This document shows positions 1-9,390 of a stretch of 27,805 nucleotides of DNA, piece after piece. The DNA comes from Pigoraptor chileana (lineage: Eukaryota > Opisthokonta > Filasterea), in assembly GCA_943704495.1 (NCBI GenBank), contig CALSCR010003359.1, positions 1-27,805 of the forward strand. Reading direction: 5' to 3'. Under the pieces are notes generated by a model. It saw only the letters and a list, made by a program, of their open reading frames with translations. It was not told the DNA's origin and searched no databases. A program made the position numbers and the translations under genes. The first letter of the stretch is position 1. Each line of letters begins with the position of its first letter.

Positions 1-75
<75 letters not shown>
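1..75 (+). repeat. (GT)37 microsatellite at the end of an intron
   Basis: An uninterrupted GT dinucleotide run reaches from the left edge to base 75. It is followed directly by CAG (76-78), so the repeat itself forms the sequence in front of a 3' splice site. It may extend further left outside the window. There is no separate pyrimidine tract between the repeat and the AG. Confidence 0.95.
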
Positions 76-78
<3 letters not shown>

Positions 79-79
<1 letters not shown>

Positions 80-234
80 CGTCCAAGTCGCATAAGCGGC
101 GACGGAGTCGGAGTCGGAGTGGAAGCGATTCGGAGGACGATGCCAGTCGCAAGAGGCACAGGGAAGGCGGTCCCCCGGATGCACGTGAAGCGGCTGTCGC
201 GCCAACAGAGACCGCCGCTGTGCCCATTGCCTGA
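79..234 (+). CDS. Last exon of an Arg/Ser-rich nuclear protein (partial)
   Basis: This is the C-terminal exon, 51 codons plus TGA at 232-234, of a gene whose upstream part lies left of the window. It starts after the GTGCAG acceptor that ends the (GT)37 tract. The first residues are a basic Ser/Arg block (SSKSHKRRRSRSRSGSDSED), followed by another basic patch (SRKRHRE) and an Ala/Pro/Glu tail. Basic RS-type blocks of this kind are typical of splicing or transcription proteins in nuclear speckles and would also act as a nuclear localisation signal. No domain is visible, so the family cannot be named. The reading frame is chosen by composition, since the other two frames only translate the repeat and low-quality sequence. 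An AATAAA lies about 90 bases after the stop, which supports the end of a transcript. Confidence 0.6.
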
Positions 235-624
235 TTGCAACAACCAAGCTGTCTGCGAGTGTGTGTGTGTGTGTGTTTGTCTGTCTGTCGCGTGGAATTC
301 GGCTGCTTGTGATTGTACATGGGAGCAATAAACGATGGGCGCCACTACCGCACACGGACGACACGGGTTAGTGGCATATCATGTGTGCAATGAGACACTT
401 GTGTGTGAGTGTGAGTGTGTCTGTGTGTGTCTGTGTCTGTGGTGTGCCTCGACAGTCAGCTGGCTCCGCACACATTTGTGGTCTGATTGGGGGTTGATGG
501 CAAAACTGGCTCCTAAAATCCACACAGATTGACGGTACAGACGCAGTGCTGTGATACTGTAATAGAGAACAGTACATGAAGGTTGCACGCATGCAGACAC
601 ACACACGCAAAATTAGCCTTTTGA
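235..624. other. Convergent 3' region, GT-rich, no gene seen
   Basis: This 390-base stretch separates the stop codons of two convergent genes. It holds a (GT) run at 259-276, an imperfect GT/CTGT tract at about 399-440, and a short AC run at 597-608. Each of these short runs reads as GT on the sense strand of the nearer gene. Apart from the AATAAA at 327-332 I see nothing else in it. Confidence 0.6.
327..332 (+). terminator. Candidate poly(A) signal AATAAA
   Basis: A canonical AATAAA lies 93 bases after the TGA of the Arg/Ser-rich protein, on its sense strand. It is the best candidate for that transcript's 3' end. Confidence 0.5.
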
Positions 625-2336
625 TCATCGCCCACTGCGCCCTCGATCCCTGCCTCTGTCCCTCTCCCTGTCTCTGTCCCTGTCTCTGTCCCTATCCCGG
701 CGATCGTCTCTATGTCGCTCATCGCGTCGGTCATCGCGTCGGTCGTCCCTGTGATGGCGACCCCTCTCTCGCTCCCTTTCCCGCTCCCTCTCCTTCTCTC
801 GCTCTCGCTCCCTTTCCTTCTCCCTCTCCTTCTCTCTCTCGCGGTCTCTGCTGTCGCTTTTGTCCTTCCGTCCACTCGTGTCTCTCGAACGGTCACTCGC
901 ATCTCTCTCCCTTTTCTCTTTCTCTGGCGCCCCTGCGGCAGCAGTCGACGCACTCCCCGAGAGAGGTCCACAACGCTCAGCTGGAACTGCGCCCTGCGGC
1001 ACCGCACCCTGTTGCTCGGCAACCACGGGCGTCGTGCCGGCGCCAGTCCCGAGAGAAAAGGCCGCATCCGGGAGGGGCGTGCCGTCGGGACCCAGGCCCG
1101 GCGCACCCGATCCAACAAGCGGCGAGCGGGTCGGCGTCGCAGCTGCGGCTGTACCCGCAAGCACGGGCGTCCCTGGGGCCTCGGTTGGCGCCGGCTCAGC
1201 AACCCACGACATCATTATTTGAGTCGCAAGGCCGAGTTTGGCGCGCGCTTCGTTCACACTGCGCACAATGTCCGGGATGCACGGGCGCGGAATTGCATAT
1301 AGCGACTGGATGACGCGCGCGACCGTTTCCATGTCGCGCAGGTCGGCGTCCACCAGCGCCCACCACGGCGGGCTCGTCGGCAGCGGGATCTTGAGGCGGC
1401 GCGTGGAGAGCAGGATGCACGCCGCCGCGATGGTTGTTGGCGAATAGCGCATAAACACATTTGTGCGCAGTGAATCGTTCATGTAATTCCATGCCATCTG
1501 CGCAAGGTCGTCGTGTTCATCGAGGTCGAGGGCACGGATGTAGTTGACGATGAGCTTGTGCGGATGCTGCACGTGCACGCAGAATCCAAGTTCTTTGAGG
1601 ATGTTGCGCTCCCCCTTGATTGTATTATTGCGGCTGTCGGCGTACAGTCCGGAGACCAAGTCGATCGGCTCGGGTCGCAGTCCAAGCATCCGCTGCAGTT
1701 TTGCCCAAAAAAACGACGAAATGAGAAGTTAATGAAGAGTTCCATGAGCACACCAACACAAACACTTGAACGGGGATGCAAAGACGCATTGGTGCAGAGA
1801 GCGGAACATTCAAGGCCGGGGTGTGCACCTGCTTCACGTGGTGAAAGGCGTTGACAATGTCTCTCACACGTCGCGGCGATTCCTCAATCTTGGCTGCCAG
1901 AAATAGTGCTCCCATAGCAATGTCGGAGAAGTCCCATTTCACAAATGAACGGCGGTAAAACAAGCGCTGGTACAACACCTGTGCCGTTGCCATGGCCACC
2001 TGTTTTTAAACGTTGAAGGCGCACGTGCAATGCATAAGATAAGCTGCTTGCGTACAAACTAAGCGTTGAGTTTGCCAGGGCATCGCCCACACACACACAC
2101 ACATACATACAAATACATACATATATATATACACACACACAATACACACACACCTGCGGCACTTTTAACAGCACACCCGCTAGTTGAATCATCTCACAGC
2201 CAAGGATGCGCAGGTCCGTTTCGCACGCGGCGTCGAGGCCGTCGGCCATGGAAGGGGTGTTGTAGAGCACATCTTCGTCGACCGGCACATTCTCGAGCGA
2301 AAGCACAACGCGCTGCGCCATGGCACCCGTCGCCAT
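625..2336 (-). CDS. CCNL1: Cyclin L (CDK11/12-type RNA-processing cyclin)
   Basis: Three exons on the minus strand: 2336-2154, 1999-1829 and 1692-625, giving 473 aa. Introns are 2153-2000 and 1828-1693, both in phase 0. Residues of about 25-280 form the paired cyclin boxes. Family-diagnostic strings include SMADGLD, ETDLRILGCE, VAMATAQVLYQR, AAKIEESPRRVRDIVNAFHH, ILKELGFCVHVQHPHK and AWNYMNDSLRTNVF, matching animal and plant cyclin L. Cyclin L partners CDK11/CDK12-type kinases in nuclear speckles and links transcription with pre-mRNA splicing. After a Pro/Ala/Thr linker, the last ~100 residues are almost pure RE/RD/RR dipeptides; animal homologues carry RS dipeptides there. The start is not certain: ATG at 2336 and ATG at 2321 are in frame, and the second has the better context (GCCATGG). 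The PPR gene ends only 218 bases upstream. The (CA)n tract on the plus strand lies in intron 1. Confidence 0.93.
2088..2153 (-). repeat. Compound GT/ATGT/TA microsatellite in cyclin L intron 1
   Basis: On the plus strand this reads (CA)n, (TACA)n, (TA)n and (CA)n again. On the gene's sense strand the donor itself is part of the tract: after CAG at 2156-2154 the intron opens GTGTGTGTGTATTGTG. The repeat therefore begins at the 5' splice site. Confidence 0.9.
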
Positions 2337-2554
2337 TTGGATGGAGCACACCCCGCGGGTCGTTGCAATATCGTTCTCTCGCCTTTGTTTCTCGTCGATG
2401 TGCGCACACCGGGGAAGGTGGTTATCGTTGCTTTGTCTGTGATGTTTTTCTAATTGCCCTCACTGACGGAACAAAAAGTTTGAGGATTGAGTCGATCGTA
2501 AAATAAAAACTTTTAAGGCTGAATTTTCCTTATATTTACGACGGACTTGACATT
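2337..2554. other. Short head-to-tail spacer between the PPR and cyclin L genes
   Basis: 218 bases lie between the PPR stop codon and the cyclin L start, both on the minus strand. The span must hold the PPR 3' end and the cyclin L promoter. The part near 2455-2560 is clearly richer in A and T than its flanks. I see no AATAAA in the minus orientation; an AATATA-like variant is present near 2530-2537. No TATA box is obvious upstream of cyclin L. Confidence 0.4.
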
Positions 2555-5500
2555 TTACGATTTTGGCGTGGGTGTTTTTACGATTACCGATGCACGCGAG
2601 CCCCCCAGCCTCCTTGCTTCGGACAGCAGATCCTGCCGGTTCCCAAGCACAAGCGCACGCTCGACCTGCGCAACCAGGCGACTATCGGGCTGCACGCCGT
2701 CCGCGATGGCCTCCCGCAGCGCCCCAAGCGCACCCTCGGGGCTGCCCCCAATGGAACGGGCGCGCGCCACCATCGAATACGTCGCCGCGTCTCCACGCAC
2801 ACCCGCCATACGCATGCGCACGAGTAGAGCATCAGCACTGTGCCCATCGCCCACCTTGCCGGCGGCACGGAGGGCGGCGTTGAAAGCAGGGAGGTCGGGA
2901 TGCTCCACGGAGTCCAATTCCGCCAGCGCACCCGCGACATCGCCCTTGTGTGCAAGGCACGTGATGACAAACGTACGTGCCGCATTGCTGATGCGCACAT
3001 TCCGCCCACGCGCCTCAGCCATGGCACGCCTCGCTCCGTCAATGTCACCGCATTCGCAGTGTGCCCGCACAACAGACGCCCACGCGTGCTCGACGTGCGA
3101 GTCAAACTCGGCCGTCGGGAGGCCGTCGCGCGCGTCGGGGGGGAGCTCGCAAAGCACGCGCGCCAGGCGCAGCGCCATCATCGAGTCACCGGAAAGCCCG
3201 CACGCATTGACAATTAACGAATACGAAATCGGGGTTGGCGATATCTTGCTGCGACCCATCTCCTCGAGCACACGCAAGGCGGCACTCACGGCGCCGCGCT
3301 TTGCGTGCAAGGACACGAGGGGGGCATACGCACGCCCGTCGAGGACACATCCGGCGCCCTCAGCAGCGGCAAGCACGCCACGCAGAGCCTCCTCACTGCC
3401 GACTGTCATCCCTGCGGCGAGAGCGGTCACTGCGCGCACATCGGGAGTGTGGCCGGCTTCAATAAGCGCCTCGAATGCCACAGAAGCATCACGTGTGCGG
3501 TCGGCGCGGGCCAAGCACTGGACGATGGCGGAGGCTGCCATTGGCCCGACAACACGCATGATACGCCGACGTGCAGGCCGGCCCTGAACACTATCAGCAG
3601 GGTCTAGATGGGAAGAGAGTGCCGTGGCGTCATCGGCACCACTCTCGGCAAGCCGCCCATCACGCAGCGCGGCCACTATGGCCATGAGACCTGCGGCGTC
3701 CCGTTTCACGGCAAAGGCGGAGAGAACACTGCCGAGCTGTCGGTCTGCCGCGGGGTCCGCCCAACCCACGTGACCGAGGGCTGCGCGCATGCCGCACAGA
3801 CCGTCAATCGCCGCTCCTGGCGCCCCCAGCAGCGCGTGGCATCGTGCAACGAGGCTCCAATAGCGCTCGTTGACCGCGATGCCGTCGGCACGTCCGGCCT
3901 CGAGCACATGCGCCGCCAGTCTCAAATGCCGCAGGGTCTCGCGGTCATCTGCCACTCGCGGCGCCACGTGGGCGGTGGGCGACACCGCATTGAGCGCACG
4001 CCCCGCACTGTCCAGCAGCGCAGATGCAAGCACAGCATATGGCTCAAATGTCAGCTGCTGCCCCAATCGGCGTCGAGCGTCGTCCAGTCGACGTTTCGCT
4101 TGGTCCCACTCCCCCTCAGATGCATGCACCGCGATCGCCTCTGTGTATGCAATGGGAGACACTTCCTTCCCATCCAGCATGGCCTCAAGCGCAGCAGTCT
4201 GCCCACTCCTCGCATAGTGCTTGACGAGGATGTTGTGCGTCACGTCGTCGCCGTCCATGCCGCGACCGCCCATGGCCTCACGTACACGCTCAACCGCGGC
4301 GCCATCCAGCCGCTCCACGGCTGCGTTCAGGGCGGCATTCCACACAAATGACTTGATTTCACGACCGCTTTCGGCCAGCGCAAGCACAGCTGCATCAAGT
4401 CGGGGTGCGCCCATCGAGATGCCGTGATGGACAATGTCTTGGAGGGCATATGCGGAAATCGCACGTCCGGGAGGGCAGTGCATGACCAGCTCACAGGCCA
4501 CATTCGGGTGGCGCACACCAACCGCAGCGATTGTCACACTGAGATCGTCGTCAGTCGCACGCAAGAGAGACGCAGCCCAGCCGAATGTCCCGGATGAAAT
4601 GTCTCCACACACAACACGCGCCGCAACAGCCGATGTAGCCGCTCGACGGAGGCCTTCCGGGACGGGTGCTCCAGCGTCGCCGTAGGCCTCGGCAATCGCA
4701 CGCACTGCCGACTCTAAAAGAGAAACGCCACCGACTGTCGTGACTATTGACGCCAAGTGGCGGCCGGCGGATAGGAGTTCGAGATCGTCGTGCAAAGTAC
4801 GCAAATTGGCAACAGCAAGGTACCACTCCACAAACGACACTCCATCAATACGGTGCGCCATGCGCCCCGGTGGCTCGGCGGCATCGCTCCCCGGCGACGG
4901 GACAAGTGAGCACACGCGCGCTGCAAGACGCAGTGCTTGTGCGTGCGCCTCAGACACAAAAGGCGACCCAAGCGCCCATCCCGCGCGGCGCTCCGCAAAC
5001 CAGTCGAGGAGGGTGCATTCGGCGCCGGCTTTGCACACAGAGAGGGCCGATGCCGCAAGCTGCCAGCGCTGGCTCTCATCACTCACGCGCAATAAAACGT
5101 CAATGCCATCGACACGGCCAAAAGAGGCGAAAGCGGCAGCAAGGGACAGCCTCACGTGGGACAAAGTTTCAGTGGTGCTGTGGGCAGACACGGCGGACAC
5201 AATGTCAACAATGTCCTGTGCGGGTGCCCCGCCCTCCGCAAGCACGCCCACGACCCCGGCGCAGGCAGGCGTGGTTGGCAGTACCCCCGCGGAGAGCATT
5301 TTGCCCAACACTGACGACGCAGCAACGGCCAATTCGCGGTGTTTGCTTTCGAGAGAGCCGCCAGTTAGAGAAGCGCCAGCATCAGCCGAGGACGCCGCTG
5401 CAATGACGGCAAGTAGGCGCTCGTACGGGTGGGCCACAAGCGGAAGGACGCTCGCAACGGTGTGCGAGAGGAGGACGGATGACGCCAGCCGCCAATCTCG

Positions 5501-7681
5501 GCAGTAACCCACAAACAGAGACACAAATTGTCGCGCGCAGGCCGCAGAGGTGGCGCGCCGGACGTCAGGCACACCCTTACTTTCCGAAAGCGCCACGAGC
5601 GGCCCAATTATACGTTGAGAGCTGAGAGTCGCGTTTCCCGCAATGCCCATCACGCAACCAAGCGCAGCATAATCCAGCGGACTCAGCGCCCTTGTCCCCG
5701 CAAAGCGTCCCCGGTCGACGGCCCTGAGCAGACACGCAGACGCCGCGTTGTCAGGCGCATTCACAGTAAGAACCGCCGTCGCCCTGATTGCCGCCGACAT
5801 TGATAGCGATGGTCGATCGCCCGCACGTGACGCGCCAAGTGCATCATCAATGGCCCGCGCCACCGCATCTGACCCTCCGTCGGACGCCGCCAACGCCCTG
5901 CCCGCCACCCGCGCGAGCCTGTCCGCACGCCCCGGTCGGAGGGATCGCACCTGCAAAGAAGCAAGCTCATCCACGCGGGCACAGAGACCGAGTATGCTCT
6001 GGGCGGTTGGGTGGGCTGCGATCAGCGCCCTGAACATGCGAGGACCGGGCAGCGCGCGAAGAACGACATCGGCAAGGAGACGGTGCGTCGTTTCGTCTGG
6101 CAAACCACGCGACTGCTGCCGTGCCAGAGCCCGCAACACCCGCAAAACAAGATGCACATCCAGGGTGCGGGAGCTGACACGACCGATGCACAGGGCGGCG
6201 GCGCGCACACCTCCGCTGTGCAATGCCTCGTCAACTGCTCTGACGCGCACGGACCGCGTCGGCTCAATGCCCTGGTCGATCATCAGCCGGAGGACGGTGT
6301 CTGCAGGCCTCGCCACGGGCGCTGAAGAAACGGCTGAAGGCGGCGGAGTGCGGACAAGAACGCCCAGCAATGCATCGTATGCCGACGGGCTTAGTCGGAG
6401 GCCATCCTTGACCGCCACGTCATAAACCCGCATCGCTGCATCGGCGTCACGTGTCCTGCGAAACAACCGCATGCACGCAAGAAATGTCGCCTGGTCCATC
6501 GCGACAGACAGCCTACCCATTGCTCCGACCACGGCAAAGGTCGTCTGGCGCACGACCTCAGCGTCACGCACGGACTGTGTACACGCCAGCATGACCGATA
6601 GAAACGCGCTTGCAGGCAGGCCGAGTCCGTGATGGTGCGCTTCCTCGAGCACGGACAGGGCAGCGCGGGCAGCGCCGCGCTCTCGATACAAGGATGAAAG
6701 CAGGGCATATGCGCGGCGGGCGGCGCGCAAGGCAGCCTCGTCTTTCACAAAGTGCCCATCCGCTACCGAGCTGAAACTCTTCCGCACTGCAACGAGTGCG
6801 GCGTCGCCTCGGCCAAGCCGCGCGAGAGTCACAGAAAGGCGTGCATAGGCAAGCGGCGAAGTGGCTGACACGTCCAGGGCAAGGACATCGGCAGGCGTCG
6901 TGCAGAGATTACTAACCGCCGCCATGGACTCGTCCTCATCGCAATTATATGCACTGTCTATGATTAAAGCCGTGAGAGTCCCACTGCGCAATTCAGTGGG
7001 CACAGCCAGGCCAAGCGCATCACACCGCCGAACAATCCCACTCCATTTGCGCCACTCGACACGTCGAGCTGAAGATGGCGCCGGGAAGATGCGAGCAACC
7101 CACCCGAGCACACACTGCAGCGCCTCCACAGCCCTATCGCGATGCGCAGATCCGGGCGGGGAATCACTCGGCGGGTGCATTCCAACACTACGTCCTTCAG
7201 ATAAGGGTCGTCCTTCCCCAGCAAAGACATGACGAGGGCTACTCCCAACAGAAAGAGCATCTGTACAATGACTAATCACCGTTCCAATGCCATGCCGCTC
7301 ATGTATCGCACTGAGCACGCCATCACTAATGGGAAGGGGTGCCTCAAAAAGTAGCCATCGCACAACCGTCGACGAATCGACCGAGGCAGGCAAGAGCGGG
7401 ACAGATCCTGCAATGTTACGTGGACCATTTCCATCGCAAGGCTGCAGAGGTGCGGCATCCTTCTCAACAACGGATTCGGAAACCGACTTTGTTGAGAAAC
7501 GCCTTGGCGACGCCACGCCACGGCGCCAACAGTGCATGACAGGCGGGCACAGCGACAATTGCAAGAGTGTGTGCGGCGGAGCACTCGCGCAACCACGAGC
7601 CCTCCATCCACTTGCAGCACCCGCGAATACCACGTGGGATGCTGCGCGCATGGCGGCCATGGCCTTTATAGCGACCGACAT
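2555..7681 (-). CDS. Giant mitochondrial-type PPR protein, 1708 aa, single exon
   Basis: One uninterrupted frame of 1708 codons, starting at ATG 7681 (context CGCCATG); further in-frame Mets follow within 12 codons. The first ~70 residues lack acidic residues, are rich in Ala, Arg and Ser, and contain RRGVASPRRFSTKS, which looks like a mitochondrial presequence with a processing site near RRF/S. Helical-hairpin repeats of the pentatricopeptide type follow. The clearest sit at about 320-440 (AYALLSSLYRERGAARAALSVL; YDALLGVLVR), 1110-1230 (FVWNAALNAAVERL; THNILVKHYARSGQTAALEAML) and 1390-1690 (ISYSLIVNACGLSGDSMMAL; FVITCLAHKGDVAGALAELD; FNAALRAAGKVGDGHSADAL). PPR proteins bind organellar RNA and act in its processing, stability or translation. 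No DYW, SMR or nuclease domain is visible at the C-terminus. The middle third, 560-1090, is Ala/Val-rich with weak repeats. The specific target cannot be told. Confidence 0.8.
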   Translation of the reverse strand: MSVAIKAMAAMRAASHVVFAGAASGWRARGCASAPPHTLLQLSLCPPVMHCWRRGVASPRRFSTKSVSESVVEKDAAPLQPCDGNGPRNIAGSVPLLPASVDSSTVVRWLLFEAPLPISDGVLSAIHERHGIGTVISHCTDALSVGSSPRHVFAGEGRPLSEGRSVGMHPPSDSPPGSAHRDRAVEALQCVLGWVARIFPAPSSARRVEWRKWSGIVRRCDALGLAVPTELRSGTLTALIIDSAYNCDEDESMAAVSNLCTTPADVLALDVSATSPLAYARLSVTLARLGRGDAALVAVRKSFSSVADGHFVKDEAALRAARRAYALLSSLYRERGAARAALSVLEEAHHHGLGLPASAFLSVMLACTQSVRDAEVVRQTTFAVVGAMGRLSVAMDQATFLACMRLFRRTRDADAAMRVYDVAVKDGLRLSPSAYDALLGVLVRTPPPSAVSSAPVARPADTVLRLMIDQGIEPTRSVRVRAVDEALHSGGVRAAALCIGRVSSRTLDVHLVLRVLRALARQQSRGLPDETTHRLLADVVLRALPGPRMFRALIAAHPTAQSILGLCARVDELASLQVRSLRPGRADRLARVAGRALAASDGGSDAVARAIDDALGASRAGDRPSLSMSAAIRATAVLTVNAPDNAASACLLRAVDRGRFAGTRALSPLDYAALGCVMGIAGNATLSSQRIIGPLVALSESKGVPDVRRATSAACARQFVSLFVGYCRDWRLASSVLLSHTVASVLPLVAHPYERLLAVIAAASSADAGASLTGGSLESKHRELAVAASSVLGKMLSAGVLPTTPACAGVVGVLAEGGAPAQDIVDIVSAVSAHSTTETLSHVRLSLAAAFASFGRVDGIDVLLRVSDESQRWQLAASALSVCKAGAECTLLDWFAERRAGWALGSPFVSEAHAQALRLAARVCSLVPSPGSDAAEPPGRMAHRIDGVSFVEWYLAVANLRTLHDDLELLSAGRHLASIVTTVGGVSLLESAVRAIAEAYGDAGAPVPEGLRRAATSAVAARVVCGDISSGTFGWAASLLRATDDDLSVTIAAVGVRHPNVACELVMHCPPGRAISAYALQDIVHHGISMGAPRLDAAVLALAESGREIKSFVWNAALNAAVERLDGAAVERVREAMGGRGMDGDDVTHNILVKHYARSGQTAALEAMLDGKEVSPIAYTEAIAVHASEGEWDQAKRRLDDARRRLGQQLTFEPYAVLASALLDSAGRALNAVSPTAHVAPRVADDRETLRHLRLAAHVLEAGRADGIAVNERYWSLVARCHALLGAPGAAIDGLCGMRAALGHVGWADPAADRQLGSVLSAFAVKRDAAGLMAIVAALRDGRLAESGADDATALSSHLDPADSVQGRPARRRIMRVVGPMAASAIVQCLARADRTRDASVAFEALIEAGHTPDVRAVTALAAGMTVGSEEALRGVLAAAEGAGCVLDGRAYAPLVSLHAKRGAVSAALRVLEEMGRSKISPTPISYSLIVNACGLSGDSMMALRLARVLCELPPDARDGLPTAEFDSHVEHAWASVVRAHCECGDIDGARRAMAEARGRNVRISNAARTFVITCLAHKGDVAGALAELDSVEHPDLPAFNAALRAAGKVGDGHSADALLVRMRMAGVRGDAATYSMVARARSIGGSPEGALGALREAIADGVQPDSRLVAQVERALVLGNRQDLLSEARRLGGSRASVIVKTPTPKS

Positions 7682-7947
7682 GGCGGAGGGGCGATGCAAG
7701 CCCCGCGTGTGCGACTCACACAGCCATGTTCCGAAACAGCATCATCAAACACCCGACGATCGTGAAAAAGGAAGCAGTCAGCGTGCGAATACGTGCAGCT
7801 GCAAGGGCCCACTGTGCTCTTAACGCTCCCGACAGGCGCTTGCCAGAAAGTACTCGCATTCCAAACGCAAGATGATGTTCGTTCAGAGCGGCGCGGCGCA
7901 CTGCAGTATGAACAAGGGTAGCAGTACCACTGACTTATGCCTACAGT

Positions 7948-7984
7948 CGGAAAATGTGTCGGAAAAATATTTGTCTCCGGAAAA
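7948..7984 (+). promoter_or_regulatory. Three spaced CGGAAAA motifs in the PPR upstream region
   Basis: CGGAAAA occurs at 7948, 7960 and 7978, all in the same orientation, with start spacings of 12 and 18 bases. The cluster lies about 270-300 bases upstream of the PPR start. The GGAA core resembles an ETS-type site, but this is only a resemblance. Confidence 0.3.
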
Positions 7985-7998
7985 TGGATAGGGTTGTC

Positions 7999-8010
7999 CA
8001 TGACGTCATG
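7999..8010. promoter_or_regulatory. Palindromic CRE (bZIP/CREB-type) site
   Basis: CATGACGTCATG is a perfect 12-base palindrome centred on the full CRE consensus TGACGTCA (8001-8008). It lies 320 bases upstream of the PPR start and 15 bases after the CGGAAAA cluster. CREB/ATF-type bZIP proteins bind this consensus in animals, fungi and plants. Confidence 0.45.
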
Positions 8011-8759
8011 TCAACCAAGGTGCCACTTGCCCAATCTGCCGACGCTGCAGATGCGGTCCACTGATGGCAGCTGTACACTTTAATAATAAGCACATCCTTT
8101 ATGGCGGCGTCGGTTGCGGCAACAGAGTCAGAGCCGCGACAGAAGACCTCGTGTGTCTATGAGAGCGGGCGTGCAGAATCGGATGGTGAATGCAGCAGTC
8201 TGTGCGCAGAACTCGATCGGTATCACATTCACCGAATGGTGAACGCCTGGCAGGCTTGACAGTCCGCCAAGAACATGCGGGTCTTTCGGGACTAATGGCC
8301 ATCTGTGGTCACGGCACAACCACTTCGTGTGTCATGGTACACAGCTAACTTTTGTGAAACGGAGAGCATATGGCAAGCACTCGCACCAACACCTCGTCTG
8401 CTTGGTGCATTGGTTCCAGAAGCTGTCATATCATGTACAGCTGACGGTCGTCGATGCTCCGGTCAGCGTATGGAAAGGCGTCTCGCTTGGGTGGATGCAT
8501 TCAGTGTCAACGTTCGCAATATCTCTACCTGTCGAGCACTGTTCGAAATATAAAAAAATTGCAATTTATGGAGACGAATCGCAATCGAGAAAAGACTTAC
8601 TATTCGTACAAAGAAGATCAGCAATTCATAGAGTGCAAATGATAAACTTTATGCAAAGCGATGACAAGACTCGGCTGCGCACGGGTGATGGCACAGGGCA
8701 CAGCCAATGGGTTGCTGGAAGGGCAAATGGTATGAAACGGGTTGACGGGTATTGTGGAC

Positions 8760-8843
8760 GGAAGGATGGATGGATGGGTTAGTGGATGGGTTAGTGGTTG
8801 GATGGATGGATGGATGGATGGATGGATGGATGGATGGATGAAT
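8760..8843 (+). repeat. (GGAT)n minisatellite with GGGTTAGT interruptions
   Basis: Repeats of GGAT/GATG fill this span. In its first part they are twice interrupted by GGGTTAGTGG, after which the run is regular to about 8840. It is not in a credible reading frame. Confidence 0.85.
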
Positions 8844-8915
8844 GCATATGGATATGGATATGTATATGTGGATGCGGTGGATGCATATGGATATGTATAT
8901 GTGGATGCGGTGGAT
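8844..8915 (+). repeat. Two-copy tandem duplication, 39 + 33 bp
   Basis: The unit beginning GCATATGGATATG and ending GGATGCGGTGGAT occurs at 8844-8882 and again at 8883-8915. The first copy has one extra 6-base GGATAT step; otherwise the copies are identical. That points to a recent duplication next to the GGAT minisatellite. Confidence 0.85.
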
Positions 8916-9134
8916 GCAACTAACTACAGTGTACGGATGCACTTATATGTGCGGGATTGTTGCAGTGGAGGTCCACTGCGGATCCCATACAAAGTGAGCC
9001 TGCAATCTGATTGGGTGGCCTGCCGTTTCACTGCTGCCGGGCCACATGAACAGACGGACCAACGCAACTGCGTGTGCGCATTACACCCCATCACAGCACC
9101 CCATCACAATACCCGCGCTCGCATTGACACCGGC

Positions 9135-9140
9135 AATAAA
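9135..9140 (+). terminator. Orphan plus-strand AATAAA
   Basis: A canonical AATAAA lies 250 bases upstream of the DRG1 start, with no recognised plus-strand gene before it. It may be chance or may end an unrecognised transcript from 8000-9140. Confidence 0.25.
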
Positions 9141-9390
9141 CAATTAAATGCTAAAGAGGCATGGTGTGGCCACTCTCCACTCTCTTCGCTTGTTTGTCAC
9201 TCTGCATACGCTCTTGTCGCGCTCGACTGTTTATTCGCAATCAAACCACCGAGGGCACTACGACCCACACTGCACATTGGTTCGCTGAGCGCAGTATCTT
9301 CAAACAGCCGCCGCCTGCAAGAAGGGCGCAGATAGACACAGCAAGAAACACTCGCCTTTGACCGCGCGCGCGCGAATTCACTCGTCGAGA

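Larger units (their letters stand above)
7682..9390. other. Divergent intergenic region between the PPR and DRG1 genes
   Basis: About 1.7 kb separate the two divergent start codons, much longer than other spacers here. It contains a repeated CGGAAAA motif, a CRE palindrome, an AT-rich island at about 8545-8660 with a TATA-like ATATAAAAAA, a CCAAT box near 8704, a GGAT minisatellite, a 33/39-bp tandem duplication and a plus-strand AATAAA at 9135. Frames open here (for example 8327-8782 on +) begin at GTG rather than ATG, run into the GGAT repeat and resemble no family, so I do not call a gene. A non-coding or lineage-specific plus-strand transcript ending at 9140 remains possible. Confidence 0.5.

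Noticed and set aside
1-331. Frame 2 through the (GT)37 tract extending to 331
   Set aside because: It translates only CV repeats and random sequence. Frame 1 gives a coherent Arg/Ser-rich exon after the acceptor.
513-1313. Other-frame ORFs over the cyclin L tail (245 and 196 codons on +, 229 codons on -)
   Set aside because: The repetitive RE/RD codons leave other frames open. The minus-strand 625-1692 frame is continuous with the cyclin boxes and explains the span.
2547-3587. 346-codon plus-strand frame opposite the PPR 3' end
   Set aside because: Antisense shadow of the PPR gene with Arg/Ser/Ala composition and no family resemblance.
8327-9335. Plus-strand frames through the GGAT repeat
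   Set aside because: They begin at GTG or translate the minisatellite into MDGW repeats. No splice or family evidence supports them.
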